64,000 nt of DNA from Pagrus major (GCF_040436345.1 NC_133221.1:23074665-23138664), one strand, 5' to 3'. Shown: positions 27,601 through 37,200, counted from the first letter of the stretch. The notes: generated by a model not told the origin, from the sequence alone. Numbers and translations are program-made.

Positions 27601-30600
27601 TGTGGCTGATATAAAACTGCTCCTATCACAGGAGTGACGACGATAAATGCTCCTACTGTTTAAAAAAATAGTCTATAAACCATAAATGTACTCATCCTTT
27701 CTATAAAACACAGCATTTTAGAGAAGACGCTATGATGAAACCCTTATTGTAAAAGCATCCACACAATATGCTGAGCTTCTAATTCCTATTTCCTATTCAT
27801 GTTCATGGCTATAACCAGTTTTAAAGCTAAATACTTCCAGTATAATTCTATTAGCTTGTGGCTGCGCTGCATCTACAGAGCCAAGCTGTGTCACATTGTG
27901 TTAAATTACTAATCTGACTGCTGCAGCGAGTGGGCTGCTGCGAGTCTGGAGACTGCATGCATCCACCCAGACCACTGAGAGGTCTTTCATTGTGAAACCT
28001 CAGAGTGCAGGGGCAGCGTGTGCTAAAAGAGGAGGTGTGTGTCAGAGTATCTCTTTCACGGTAAGGTGTAGGCTGTACGACAGACAACAGGCTGTCTCCA
28101 TTAGTGACACCTACTCAGCGGTTTCACTCTTTGATAACATTCTGTGTGACTTTGCATTGAGAGATTTAGACGGCAGCGTGTTCACTCCAAACTTACAGTT
28201 AAACTCTGAGCAGCAGCAGATTACAGCACATAAGGCCTGTACATCAGCTCTGGGTGGCTTGACTGATGAGGGTGTGATTTTACTTAATAGCTTCTGTTTA
28301 GTCAGCTTGTAAAACCTGCAATAAACCTACCTCCACCAGCTTTTAGGAGCTGCTAGCTCAGTTTAAACATTTTCATGAGTCTGGGTGAGGATTTAATTGT
28401 CCCACATGCAGCTTCAAATTTCGGTGCACAGCACACAAAACGGACCATATCTACAACACCAATCCATAAATCAGGTATTAAACACCAATATTGGTGGATG
28501 TATATACACAACACAATACACAGCATCTAATGGGGACGTTGCACGCCTCTCTTTGCTATGAATGCATCCATTTTCAGCATGGTCACTGGCTGGCCTCCAC
28601 CGAGAAAGCTCTTATATAAGCCATCCAAAGCCTTGGCTCTATAAAGCAGTTACAACGCAGAGAGATCTGCAGCTATTTTAAGCCTGCAGTGATTCAGCTT
28701 TCTACTTCCAAAAAACATGATTTGCAGGAGAAAAATAAAGCTGTTTTGGTTATGTCAGTGATTTCATTTCGTTTATTGATGCTTTGGGCAAGAAGAGTGG
28801 GACACATTTTTAGATTTGGTTATTCATCTCCAAGACTCTTGTTGACGAGCTTTAAATATATTAGCATGTTGTTGCATAAGTGCATTTTTGCTCATAGTGG
28901 GTTAGGGTGGGCATGGCTCTGGGAAAGGGCTTCTGTTTGACCCCAGTGAGCCCTCAGGCCTCAGTGGCACTGTGGGTAATTGTAAGGTCAAATATTTATC
29001 CCATTGCCTGTGCAGAATCATATACATTTACAAGATAACTAGAGCTGCCAGAGCGCATCAGGCAGAGAAGTTAAATCCAACCACAAAAACAACATGCCAA
29101 AGTTCGCTATACACAGATATCTACACACAGGTATACAAACACCCACATGTACAAATATAGAATAAATCAGATGACTGCGGAATAAACACACACACATACA
29201 CACACGCTCAACTTTCAGCCATGGTTTATGGACCAATTATACAGCTGAGGCACAGGCACAGTGTCAGTTAATGAGTCATTGCTGTGTGTGTATGTGTGTA
29301 AGACATCAGTAAAATCTTGACTCCAGATGTTTTGTGGGCCTCCTGTTCCTGTCGCATCTTATTCCTTCAGTGCTCTCACACTACATGCTATGTGGTTTGT
29401 AAGTGAGCGTAAGTGTGACATCTGTGTTGTGTTTCATGCATCGTCACAGCCACATGTGGGCAGGGAACTTAAAACGGCCGAGAGAGCATAGAAAGGTGGC
29501 CTCCGCCAGCAGAATGTGGAAAATACCCCAGTTCAACTATTAATCATGTAGTTGTGTTGTTTGATGTCTTTGTGGCTAAGCGACAACGTTTTTCGATTTA
29601 CACTGTTTCACACACCAGAATGACCGATGAGTCACGATCTCAGGCCTTTTGTAAATGAGCTATGATGCCGTTCATTAGGGTTGGAAATATAATTTAAATG
29701 AACTACAGAGAACAACCTCAAACCACAAGGGATGTCAGATAGATGACATTTAATAGCTGGTGTTTCCTTGTATGGAAAGATGAAAGGTGTGTTTTTCAAA
29801 ATAAAGTGATGGGGAAATACTGATGTTCCTGTTCATCTGTTTCCTTTTATGTTTGCATTGATGCATGACCTGCCATGTACTGCCATGTACACAAAAACAA
29901 AAGCAAAAAGCAAGACTGTTTTTCTAGCTTCCCTTTCCTTCATTGTATAAATTGAAAATAGATATTAAGGGCACAAGAACAGGTGCTCAAGGCTTGTTTA
30001 GGGTCTATCTGTGCAGAGTGTAAAGAGCTGTAAAAGTGGGAAAGAGTCTTGTCTAATGGGATTTAGAAATTGAATAAAATTCATGGTGGTTCAAGTTGGA
30101 AGCTAAACTGCATTGCTTAAAAAAATGGGTGGGCGCTAAACTGCATTGCTTGAATAACAGCCGGGAGCTAAACTGCATTGCTTCACTACGGGCTGCATTG
30201 CCGGCTTAACCAGCACAGGTGTGCTGTTCCTATTTGTTTGCTCATGTTAACAGGTAGAGCAGCCACACAGCCCACTTGAGCAGCCGGTCTCATGTGCAGC
30301 TGCAACAAAAAACTACCAAAAAATGATCTGTGGACAGCCAGATCAACATAATACCAGCGTTTCACTAAAGTTTTAATGTCTATATAATAGAAAAGGTATA
30401 CACAACAAGTGAGGGACAGTATTTTTCGGTAGCTCTCTCTCTGTCTGTATCTGTCTCTCTCTCTAAATGAGGATGAAGGCAAATTAATCATCATTAACAT
30501 TCTGCAGTTTGTTGTCCTTCCCAGCCCCAAACAGCTGATCTCAATAGTGTAGCTTACTGTTTGATTTATTAACAACAAGTTCAAGTATCTGTTCCTGGGT

Positions 30601-31645
30601 CTTGTTTTTTTCTTTTTTTAACAGGGTCATGACCCAGTATGAGTCACGGGTGCGTCTGGTGGTCGCCACTGTGGGGAGATTAACATAATTAAAATGTTCT
30701 TTAACGAGCTTGGGTCAGCATTGTCCAGATTCACTACAGAATACCACAGATTGATTTTCAGTTTTTCTGACTAATCTCATGTTGTTCTCTCATTTCTACC
30801 CAGTGATGTTTTTGTGTTGGACATAGTGATCATCTAAATATGAGGTCAGAGAGGCACCTTAATACGGCCCACAATAAACTCCGATGAGGATGGTGTATTG
30901 TTATAAGCATGGACCTGTTTGCATTTATTACTGTTGAGTTACTGAGTTACAGCTTTAATATATTTAACAATGAACAACGTGGGCTACTTTCCAGCCAGCA
31001 GTGCTCATCATAATGTAACCTTATGGAGAATAACATAACCAGTAGATGTTTAGAAACAACACATTCCTGGTGCATCTGGAAGAGAGTGACTGGAGAGTTG
31101 TTTGACCAGCCACAGAGCTACAGAAAGTATTAAGTGTGGAGGTTTGTGGTGAAGAGATAGATGTGCACTGACCAGACAGGGTTATGTCCAGGACTGCACA
31201 CATGTCTAAAGATTAACATGCAGGACCTTAGAAGAAAGTCCTCATGTGACTCCAGGACTGAGAGCAACCATGTGAGTAGGATCACAAACTAAAATGGTTT
31301 TAAACAACACTCTTCCTGCTGCGCACTGTCTCACACACGCAGCCTACAGGGGGACAAACACAGAGACACACTTCCCTTTAGTTTTCGCGCTCGGTTCTCC
31401 ACTGACCTTGGCGGGTCGGCGGGCTCCCAGTAGCGGCAGAACAGGTGCAGTCCGTCGGCGTTGACGATGTGCTGGAGGTCGGTGTAGGGGACTCCCTGCG
31501 GGCTCCGCCGCGGAGCAGCTCCCGGCTCGGGCATGGAGGGGTCTGCAACAGAGACACGGAGCAGCGATAACAACACATCGCTGCCGTAGAGGTAGCAGCT
31601 GAAGCCGGCGGCGAGCAGGCAGGTGGCGGCGGTGGCGGCGTTCAT
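569..31645 (-). CDS. mgll: Monoglyceride lipase, complete coding gene (7 coding exons)
   Basis: Spliced CDS: 31407-31645, 18223-18329, 13062-13198, 5814-5924, 5180-5269, 1931-2146, 569-700, giving 343 codons and a TAG stop. All introns are GT-AG and exon phases agree. The product is a serine hydrolase of the alpha/beta-hydrolase fold that cleaves monoacylglycerols, including 2-arachidonoylglycerol, to fatty acid and glycerol. Seen: an HGAGEH oxyanion region (exon 2), the nucleophile elbow GHSMG with Ser160 (split between exons 3 and 4), the acid Asp277 in HGDADKLCD (exon 6) and the His307 in GGYHALH (exon 7). These align with the catalytic triad known for mammalian MGLL. The protein is about 30-40 residues longer than the usual 303-313 because of an N-terminal extension. 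The extension contains a hydrophobic stretch and precedes a second Met (Met38), which matches the usual start. Either Met could be used. Identification is very confident. Confidence 0.96.
701..1930 (-). other. mgll: mgll intron 6
   Basis: A non-coding intron. It holds a dispersed fish repeat at about 1083-1370 (see its own entry) and A+T-rich sequence around 1500-1530. Nothing else was recognised. Confidence 0.8.
1083..1370. repeat. Dispersed repeat, TA-flanked AAGG family, copy 1
   Basis: Starts TA-AAGGTCCC. It shares the block ACCAATCAGAGC(A/T)GACTGGG and the same general layout with 26112-26460, so the two belong to one dispersed family. The right end here is unclear. Probably a non-autonomous DNA element, named by structure only. 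Confidence 0.45.
1931..2146 (-). CDS. mgll: mgll coding exon 6 (catalytic Asp)
   Basis: 216 bases, 72 codons, [14 protein letters not shown] through SSDKKLK. It holds the [14 protein letters not shown] segment with the acid member of the triad. Acceptor ctctcccgccag, donor AAG|gtgggg. Phase 0 at both ends. Confidence 0.95.
2338..2446. repeat. Direct repeat A, first copy
   Basis: 109 bp, from cctactttaaactctg to gggatgtttgtatta. It recurs at 2820-2928 at an exact offset of 482 bp, with one visible difference (atcatcc against atcagcc). Confidence 0.9.
2447..2819. repeat. Repeat block B, copy lying between the two A repeats
   Basis: About 373 bp from tgctgtgtcaatacttgc to tgtccaaaaaaa. The same block is present at 4664-5034 with a handful of substitutions and small indels (for example gacaggcacagg against gacacgcacggg). 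Both copies lie in the same mgll intron and have the same orientation. Confidence 0.9.
2820..2928. repeat. Direct repeat A, second copy
   Basis: Second copy of the 109-bp A repeat. It abuts block B directly on the left and continues on the right into unique sequence (agcgtctat). Confidence 0.9.
4664..5034. repeat. Repeat block B, distal copy
   Basis: About 371 bp, matching 2447-2819 almost throughout. It ends with the same tgtccaaaaaaa tract but is not flanked by A repeats, so it is the likelier source copy. Confidence 0.9.
5180..5269 (-). CDS. mgll: mgll coding exon 5
   Basis: 90 bases, 30 codons, [17 protein letters not shown] to WVSRDKKQ. In the MGLL family this stretch lies in the flexible lid region. 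Acceptor cactgtttgcag, donor CAG|gtagga. Phase 0 at both ends. Confidence 0.94.
5270..5813 (-). other. mgll: mgll intron 4
   Basis: A 544-bp intron with no recognised repeat or gene. Confidence 0.8.
5814..5924 (-). CDS. mgll: mgll coding exon 4
   Basis: 111 bases, 37 codons, starting [13 protein letters not shown] and ending NPDSATPFK. It continues the elbow begun in exon 3. Acceptor tgttttatttag, donor AAG|gtacca. Phase 0 at both ends. Confidence 0.95.
8215..8406. repeat. 31-bp minisatellite, six full units
   Basis: Six consecutive 31-bp units (8215-8400) plus a 6-base start of a seventh. Units begin cattatat or catcatat and end catac(t/a)g(a/g) or a close variant. The fourth to fifth units are identical and the outer units diverge, as in a tandem array that grew from its middle. 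Confidence 0.9.
11370..11640. repeat. Dispersed fish repeat fragment
   Basis: Contains the run ggttatgttttcaccc followed by gttggttggcttgtcagc, aggattagac and aaaaactactg. I recognise this as a widespread interspersed repeat of teleost genomes. Its class is not settled here, and the assignment rests on memory of the consensus. Confidence 0.4.
11860..12056. repeat. Dispersed fish repeat fragment (ctaagctaagc family)
   Basis: Holds the gttgccatctgatagag, ctagctgtttcc and ctaagctaagc blocks, then an aaaatgtcaaaatattccttt end. This is a layout I recognise from common teleost inverted-repeat elements. No coding capacity. Confidence 0.45.
13062..13198 (-). CDS. mgll: mgll coding exon 3 (nucleophile elbow)
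   Basis: 137 bases encoding [15 protein letters not shown] through PVFIVGHSM. It supplies the catalytic serine of the GxSxG elbow; the following Gly comes from exon 4. Acceptor ctcctccacag, donor ATG|gtaagg. Confidence 0.95.
14511..14536 (+). promoter_or_regulatory. Possible RFX X-box with adjacent CCAAT box
   Basis: gttgccatggcgac at 14511-14524 matches the RFX X-box pattern (GTNRCC-AT-GGYAAC type) at all but one base of the right half-site. A CCAAT box follows at 14532-14536. Paired X and CCAAT boxes are known from some vertebrate promoters. It lies inside mgll intron 2, and whether it is active is unknown. Confidence 0.3.
16790..17230. repeat. Dispersed fish repeat (gctaacatgctcacaatg family)
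   Basis: Contains gctaacatgctcacaatg, agcatgctagcataatta, cactaaacacaaagtacagc, gaggctgaggggaatg and gatttaatggcaatacatcc in order, ending near ggctgctagtgtggct. I recognise this order from a very common teleost interspersed element. Related fragments occur at 9145-9260 and 55985-56115. Confidence 0.55.
18223..18329 (-). CDS. mgll: mgll coding exon 2
   Basis: 107 bases encoding [14 protein letters not shown] through LLVFAHDH. It carries the HGxGEH oxyanion segment of monoglyceride lipases. The acceptor tctcttctcag is followed by GG, and the donor is G|gtgagt. Phase 2 in and phase 1 out match its neighbours. Confidence 0.95.
18622..18684. repeat. (TG)n microsatellite
   Basis: An uninterrupted TG run of about 63 bases in mgll intron 1. 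Confidence 0.97.
26112..26460. repeat. Dispersed repeat, TA-flanked AAGG family, copy 2
   Basis: Starts TTA-AAGGAGCTATTATGC and ends near GGGGCCTTA. It shares the ACCAATCAGAGC(A/T)GACTGGG block with 1083-1370. It has no coding capacity and resembles a non-autonomous inverted-repeat element. Confidence 0.5.
26529..27393. repeat. Dispersed element with complementary ends (ctgcaac ... gttgcag)
   Basis: The left end reads actgcaacaattaatca with several aatcaat steps. The right end reads gattgattattagacc to aattgtaagttgcagcc. The ends are roughly inverted copies, a layout common in teleost genomes. Limits are approximate. Confidence 0.4.
30102..30182. repeat. Short tandem array of gctaaactgcattgct
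   Basis: Three exact copies of the 16-mer at 30102, 30135 and 30167, 32-33 bp apart. Its reverse complement occurs at 21875-21890, and a one-mismatch form at 21964-21979. Confidence 0.85.
31407..31645 (-). CDS. mgll: mgll coding exon 1 (start codon, N-terminal extension)
   Basis: Encodes residues 1-79 plus two bases of codon 80. The reading frame opens with MNAATAATC and has a hydrophobic stretch at about residues 4-33. It then reaches [13 protein letters not shown], which lines up with the known MGLL N-terminus, and continues to [13 protein letters not shown]. The donor is AAG|gtcagt at 31405-31406. The exon is G+C-rich compared with the introns, as expected near a promoter. Confidence 0.9.
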
Positions 31646-31841
31646 TGTTTAGCGGGTTGTGTGTTTATGGTGGTGCGTGTTTTAGGAATGCATCGGAGAT
31701 GGCACGGTGTGTAACTAATCCTGAGCTGCACACACACACACATGCACACACACATACACACACACACACACACTGGCTGTGTTGTCAGAGCGTCCGCAAC
31801 GACCGGCGTTACGTCATCAGACCATATGCTCTACTTCCACA

Positions 31842-31881
<40 letters not shown>
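31646..31881 (-). promoter_or_regulatory. mgll: Presumed mgll promoter / 5' untranslated region
   Basis: Sequence directly upstream of the mgll start codon. It contains a CA-rich stretch (about 31733-31772) and an uninterrupted CT run at 31845-31881, which reads as GA repeats in the mgll sense. Exon 1 next to it is G+C-rich. I saw no clear TATA box, so the transcription start is not placed. Confidence 0.4.
31845..31881. repeat. (CT)n microsatellite
   Basis: A CT run of about 37 bases, 200 bp upstream of the mgll start codon. Confidence 0.95.
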
Positions 31882-31888
<7 letters not shown>

Positions 31889-32720
31889 GCTCTCCCTCTT
31901 TAATTCAAATTAATTCAAATTAACTTTATTGCCATGACCATTATTATAATCATTATTATAATTAGGTTGTTGCTGTGAGCAGTGGCGATTCTATAGTCTG
32001 ATGAGGAGCAGGGCAGACATTTCCCAGGGGGCCCCCTAACGTCCATTCATCACCATTATTTTAATCAACGAAAAATGTACAAAATCACATTAGTAGAATG
32101 TTCTGATACAAATAACATTTAAAAAGCAGAATAATTCAAACCTAAATTAATAACTAAACAACTTCCTCATTGTCACATTGTGAATATCCCACATTATAAG
32201 GCCAGGTGATCATCAACACATAAAGTACTGTTTGTGAGGCAGCAGTGGTACACAGTATAGTGCCTGTATTGGAAGTTTAAGGGGGTTTATTGTTGGCATT
32301 GCCAAACGTGCCAATATGAGTGACCGTTGTGTGCTCCTTACCCACATTTCTTTAGGGGGAAAACAACAACAATGGTCTTCAACATCCACTATAGGCCTAC
32401 TACAGCAACAAAACAAATCATAAATGCTAAAGAATAAAAGGATAAGGTGATCTGTCAACATATTAACAATAGAAATAAGACACTGTTTATTTACAGAACT
32501 GAATGTGGGAACAATGAATGGATCTATTTCATTTTTATTCCTTTCATTTTCACTAATACTTCTCTTCTTTCTCACACGTGTGCTGCACCTGTCTGTTGTT
32601 CAGCCTTCAAACACTGAGCTGCTTCACTAAAAAACAGGACCTGTCACTGGCAAGGAATGAAAACACAAAGATTCTCTGTTTGCACTTGTTTTTCTTTCTC
32701 CACCGCTGCCAAATGCAAAG

Positions 32721-32723
<3 letters not shown>

Positions 32724-32805
<82 letters not shown>
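32724..32805. repeat. (CA)n microsatellite
   Basis: An uninterrupted CA run of about 82 bases. Apparent poly-Thr/His and poly-Cys/Val frames across it are artefacts of the repeat. Confidence 0.97.
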
Positions 32806-32808
<3 letters not shown>

Positions 32809-33894
32809 TTTGTGTACTTCTCTTTTTTCCTGCATCACTGAAGTCGTCCCCCCATCAGTCTCATTACACACGAGGCTCCCCTGGCATCAGGTCCAGCTGG
32901 GTACTCAGTATATCTGCGTAGTCTTAATGGCATGTGCAGCATTACAATGAAGTGGACGGTGTGTGTGCCGCCTGACACACGGCCAGAGATAAAAATAGCT
33001 CTTGAAGGGCCCGTGCAAGTATTTCCTGAGGTGATCGGTGTGAGGTGTCGTCTTTCTGGTCCAGTGACCTGACAGCCGGGAAACTCCGACCTCTATACTG
33101 AACAGGTTATAGCCAGTGATAAGTAAATTATGTGGCTGTTTGTTTATGGGCAACATAGAAAAGCTTTTTTCTCTCTCTCTCTGCTGGTACTTCTACCATG
33201 AATTCCTGTTTTGCCAACGTGAATGCGCGCAGCCTACACTGATTTTGAGTGATTTTTACCCACAATAGCAGACAGCATTCCTGCTCTGCGGGGCTCATCT
33301 CAGCTGCATATGACAGAATCATGACAGAGCACATGAATAACAGTGGAAAGTCTGCATCACACTTGTAAAAATAATCGTTATTACTACACTTGCAGCTGTG
33401 CGTATGAGTGAATCCTTTATTGGAAACCTTCCCCACTGACATGTGTGCGCAAAACCTCCCTTTTGTTTTCATCTCTGCTGCAATCCACCGTTCCCACCTT
33501 CGTGCACATGGGAGAGACTAACTGACTAAGTGGACAGGAGGAGGAGGATGGTTACTGGCTGTGCGCTTCAAGAGAAAGAGCAAATGTGACATTAAAGCCA
33601 CGCAAGGAGCCGATTCATCTGGTTTGACTGCCAGCTGTAGAAGTGGAGGACGCGCTGTAGCATCAATGTTATGGTCGAAGATGCGGATATCACCGCAGAA
33701 GTGCAAGTTACACTGGTTAAAAGCACAAGGTGGAGGGATTCTGACGGTACACGGAGTGTCCATGAGGTCAAAACTGAGTCCCCGCAGACGCACTGTGCCG
33801 AGAAGTGACAAGATGGTACCAACCTGTGCAGGAGCGTCTCCAGTGAAGTTTCAGCTTCTTCTCGGACTCCCCGATACCTCTCTCGCTCTCTGTA

Positions 33895-33944
33895 TCTCTG
33901 TCCCCCCTCTCTCTCTTTCGCTCCCGTACGTGTGTATGTCTCCC

Positions 33945-33975
<31 letters not shown>

Positions 33976-34079
33976 GATGCTCTGCTCTCACCACCCTCCA
34001 AGAGAAGAATGCAGTCAGCGACGATTGGGGAGAAACTAAATAAGTATGCACGCTCACACCCTCTCTCTCTCTCTCTCTG

Positions 34080-34144
<65 letters not shown>

Positions 34145-34145
34145 T
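33895..34145. repeat. Compound (CT)n and (CA)n microsatellites
   Basis: CT-rich runs at about 33900-33976, then a CT run from 34061 that passes directly into a CA run ending near 34141. Reading frames across this stretch are low-complexity artefacts. Confidence 0.9.
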
Positions 34146-34399
34146 GCACACACACTTTCCCCCCAGAGGCAGAGATACAGCTCTTCTCTCGCCCCTTCTC
34201 TTTAGCCTCATCTACTGTAAAAACTGAGTCCACATGGTTCACATGTTGTACATAGCAGTCCTATAGTCTGTTCATTTATTAATAGTATCATGGGTGGATG
34301 GCCTCTCCTTATTAATTGCAAAGCTTCCACCCGATGACACAATTCCTCCATTCCTTATATGCCATCACAATGACTCTTAAAGAATGTTTTTCATACTCT

Positions 34400-34922
34400 C
34401 TCCCCTCTCACCTTCCTGTCTGTCAAAGAATAGATTTCAAAATCCTGCTGTTGGTTTACAAAGCTCTGAATGGTTGAGATACATGTCTGACCTGCTGCTA
34501 CCTTATCAACCATCCAGACCTCTGCGGTCGTCAGATACAGGTCTGCTTTCAGTCCCTAAAGTCAAACCTAAACATGGAGAAGCAGCGCTCAGTTATCACA
34601 CACCACACATCTGGAACAAACGGCCAAAAAAAACTGCAGGTCCGCTCCAACTGTCACCTCTTTTAAATCAAGGCTGAGGACCTTTTTGTTTGCCACTGCC
34701 TCTTACTGCAGCAATTTTAGGGCTGTGATCAATATCTTGAACTGCACTGTAACCTTTATTGTGTTGTCTTTTTTAAACCTATTCTATTTCAGCTTATTTT
34801 CTATTTTTAACTTTTATGTTTTGAACTTGTTTTTAATGTCTTTTAATATAATTTTATGTCCCTGTAACTTTGAGTTGCCTTGTGTCTGAATTGTGCTATA
34901 CAATTAGACTTGCCTTGCCTCC
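34400..34922 (+). mobile_element. L2-like LINE 3' fragment (end of reverse transcriptase and 3' UTR)
   Basis: The translation contains FKILLLVYKALN, YMSDLLLPYQPSRPLRSS, KHGEAALSYHTPHIWNK and, in another frame after an A-rich slip near 34626, FKSRLRTFLFATAS. This order is characteristic of the C-terminal end of fish L2-clade LINE polymerases. The copy is 5'-truncated and frameshifted. It ends at a short ttgccttgcc repeat near 34922, consistent with an L2 3' end. Not functional. Confidence 0.8.
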
Positions 34923-35251
34923 ATTCATATGTGTTTAGATTTAGGCAAGTAAAACTGTTTGGTTAAAGCAGCATCACATGTCACTTGTGTGGGCAGCGAA
35001 CAAGCTGTAAATACCACATTTAGGCCTTTTATAAAGTGTTTATGGTGTTGTGACTGGTACACATAACAAAGACTAATATGGGAACATCTGCTAATCAACC
35101 TGAATGTAAACAATGCAGGTTTCAAAATGGTGTTGTCAAAAATATCGAAATATCAATAAATATCGATGCTGAAGATTTGAAACTGTTTCAGTACTGATTT
35201 TCCCCAGTATCAATACTCTGTTCTTTCACACTCTCTCTTCTCTCCGACAGC

Positions 35252-35252
<1 letters not shown>

Positions 35253-35284
<32 letters not shown>
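35253..35284. repeat. (AC)n microsatellite
   Basis: A CA run of about 32 bases in intergenic sequence. Confidence 0.95.
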
Positions 35285-35286
<2 letters not shown>

Positions 35287-35505
35287 CGCTTCAGTGTCCA
35301 TGCCTCCTTCCACTGCTCTGACTATGATCAGAAGTAATTTATCTTAGATGCTTTGTGCTTTTTTGTTGTGTCAGTTTATCCCCATGGTATCCAACATGGT
35401 ATCAAAATATAGATAGTTTTCAAGGTATTGTATCAAAGTTAGAAATTCCAGTATCGTGAGAAGACTTGTTCAAAATGTCCCAAAAAACAGCTTTGCAAGT
35501 GTTTA

Positions 35506-36053
35506 AAGGATAAGTTCACCCAAAAATAAAAATTGAGTCCTTATCTACTCACCCCCAAGCTGATGGAAAGTTGGGTGAAGTTTCGTAGCCCACAAGAAAT
35601 TTCTGGAGTTTCACAGCTAAAGAGCTCTTATTTCAAAATGTAAAAAAAAAAAAAGGAAAACATAAAATGGCTCCATACAGCTCATTCGACATAATCCATA
35701 TCTCATGAAGCACCACGTCCCATACTGACTTGAATAAGATGTTATTTAGGCCCCATTTCAAGCTGAAATCTTCACTTAGCTAAATGCGTTAGTGTGCACA
35801 CCAACGGATGTGGACGCACAAGCTCCACTGTGCATTGAGGATGTTAGTAATGTCTTTCAAATCAATCTGACATCTCAGGGCTTCCCAAAACTTGGATCTC
35901 AGTCCACATCTACTTCAGTTGTTTAGGAGAATACTTTAATGCTGTTCGGCTCTGAAGCTCCAGAAATGTTCTGTGGACTGCAAAACTTCCCTCGACATTC
36001 CACTGGTATAGGGGTGAGTAATGACTGAATTTTGAACTGGTGAACTGGTCCTT
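35506..36053. mobile_element. Non-autonomous TA-flanked inverted-repeat element
   Basis: The left end is TTTA-AAGGATAAGTTCACC and the right end GGTGAACTGGTCCTT-TAA. The ends are imperfect inverted repeats, with TA on each side as a possible target duplication. 548 bp and non-coding. A familiar type of short inverted-repeat element in fish genomes. It ends about 100 bp before the gypsy insertion. Confidence 0.65.
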
Positions 36054-36153
36054 TAAGTGTACAAAACATGCATTCAGTGCGGTTTGTTAGAGCTAAAGGA
36101 TACACAAAATACATTCCAGTTGAGTAACATATCAGCATTTGTTTACAGGAAAA

Positions 36154-37177
36154 TGTAGCGAACCCAAGAATGTGTCACCACATTAATTTGAATTGAAAGG
36201 AAATTAATCCTTCTGTTAATTTTTACGGATTGAAGGTGATTCTCCGGTAATATATGTTATACAGACATTTTATTTTTTATGTACATTGTGAAAAAGGGAA
36301 CATTAGTAAGTGGAACCTTTGAGGCCGGGACTGTTGCCATTCCGGTGGTCTCAGGTGTGGACTTCCGCCCACTCGTCAGACGCAACTTGGACGGCACATG
36401 TACAACTCCGTGTCTTCATTACTCTTCTATTCTGTCTGTTTCCACAGGTCAGTACGTGACAATGGTTGATAAATTGAAGTTGTTTATACTTCTATTTGTG
36501 CATACGTACACTGAGAGTGAGTTTTATGGTCATTTGCGTATGTTTATTGTTGTTAAAGAAGTCGGAAATTCGTGCTGTTACTGACGGTAAATTGGCGGTT
36601 TTTTGCCCCTGCCTTTGTCTTGCAGGCGGTCAAGTGTGTTCGAGACTGCTACTACACACGCACATAGTCTCATACCTGCAAACAAGAAACGCACAACTGA
36701 TAGCATGGTTCATTTATGTTAATTTAATAATAAGAGTTTAAGGATGTTTATGGAAGATTTGTATAGAAAAATGTTTATATCCCTCCGTGAGTTCACTTGT
36801 AGTTCAGTGTGTATCACATTCAGTAAAACAGCAGAAGTAAGCTGCATGCTAGTCACAGTAAAATGACACTGTAAATTGTGCTATAGATTTATAGTATGCA
36901 ATGTGCCTTTTCTTACAGTCAGATTACAGGGTAATGCTGTATTAATTTGTGATTGATTTGTTTGTATGAGATTATTGGATGGATGTGATTTATAGACCTA
37001 AAACTGATGGGGATATGACATTGCAGAGTTAATGCTGTATTTTGAATTTTGGAGAATTAAAGAGACGCAACTTGGACGGCACATGTACAACTCCGTGTCT
37101 TCATTACTCTTCTATTCTGTCTGTTTCCACAGACAATTGTATTTGTTCCACAGGTCCCACATTCGGGACCCGTAACA
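36154..37177 (+). repeat. 5' LTR of the gypsy element
   Basis: 1024 bp, TG...CA. It contains an internal 70-bp direct repeat (36378-36447 and 37063-37132) and a small GGTCCC/GGGACC inverted repeat (37153-37170) close to its right end. A 101-codon open frame at 36279-36584 is present in both LTRs but has no recognisable product. Confidence 0.95.
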
Positions 37178-37182
37178 AATCT

Positions 37183-37200
37183 TGGGGGCTCGTCCGGGAT
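37183..37200 (+). promoter_or_regulatory. Primer-binding site, proline-tRNA type
   Basis: tgggggctcgtccgggat, five bases after the 5' LTR. It is the 18-base pattern known as the tRNA-Pro primer site in murine retroviruses, complementary to the 3' end of tRNA-Pro. It marks where minus-strand DNA synthesis is primed. Confidence 0.9.

Larger units (their letters stand above)
18330..31406 (-). other. mgll: mgll intron 1
   Basis: A 13-kb intron, the longest in the gene. It contains a GT microsatellite (18622-18684), dispersed fish repeats (26112-26460, about 26529-27393) and copies of a 16-bp motif near 21875-21979 and 30102-30182. No extra coding exon was recognised. Confidence 0.8.
31882..34399. 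other. Intergenic region upstream of mgll
   Basis: No gene was recognised. It holds a long CA run (32724-32805), CT-rich and CT/CA microsatellites (33850-34145), and a patch at 33540-33830 where several frames on both strands lack stops (see findings). Confidence 0.7.

Noticed and set aside
32578..32871. Open frames with poly-Thr/His or poly-Cys/Val
   Set aside because: They arise from the CA microsatellite and have no support as genes.
36279..36584. 101-codon open frame in the gypsy LTR, repeated in the 3' LTR at 43887-44192
   Set aside because: The two are identical only because the LTRs are identical. No domain or known LTR-coded protein was recognised.
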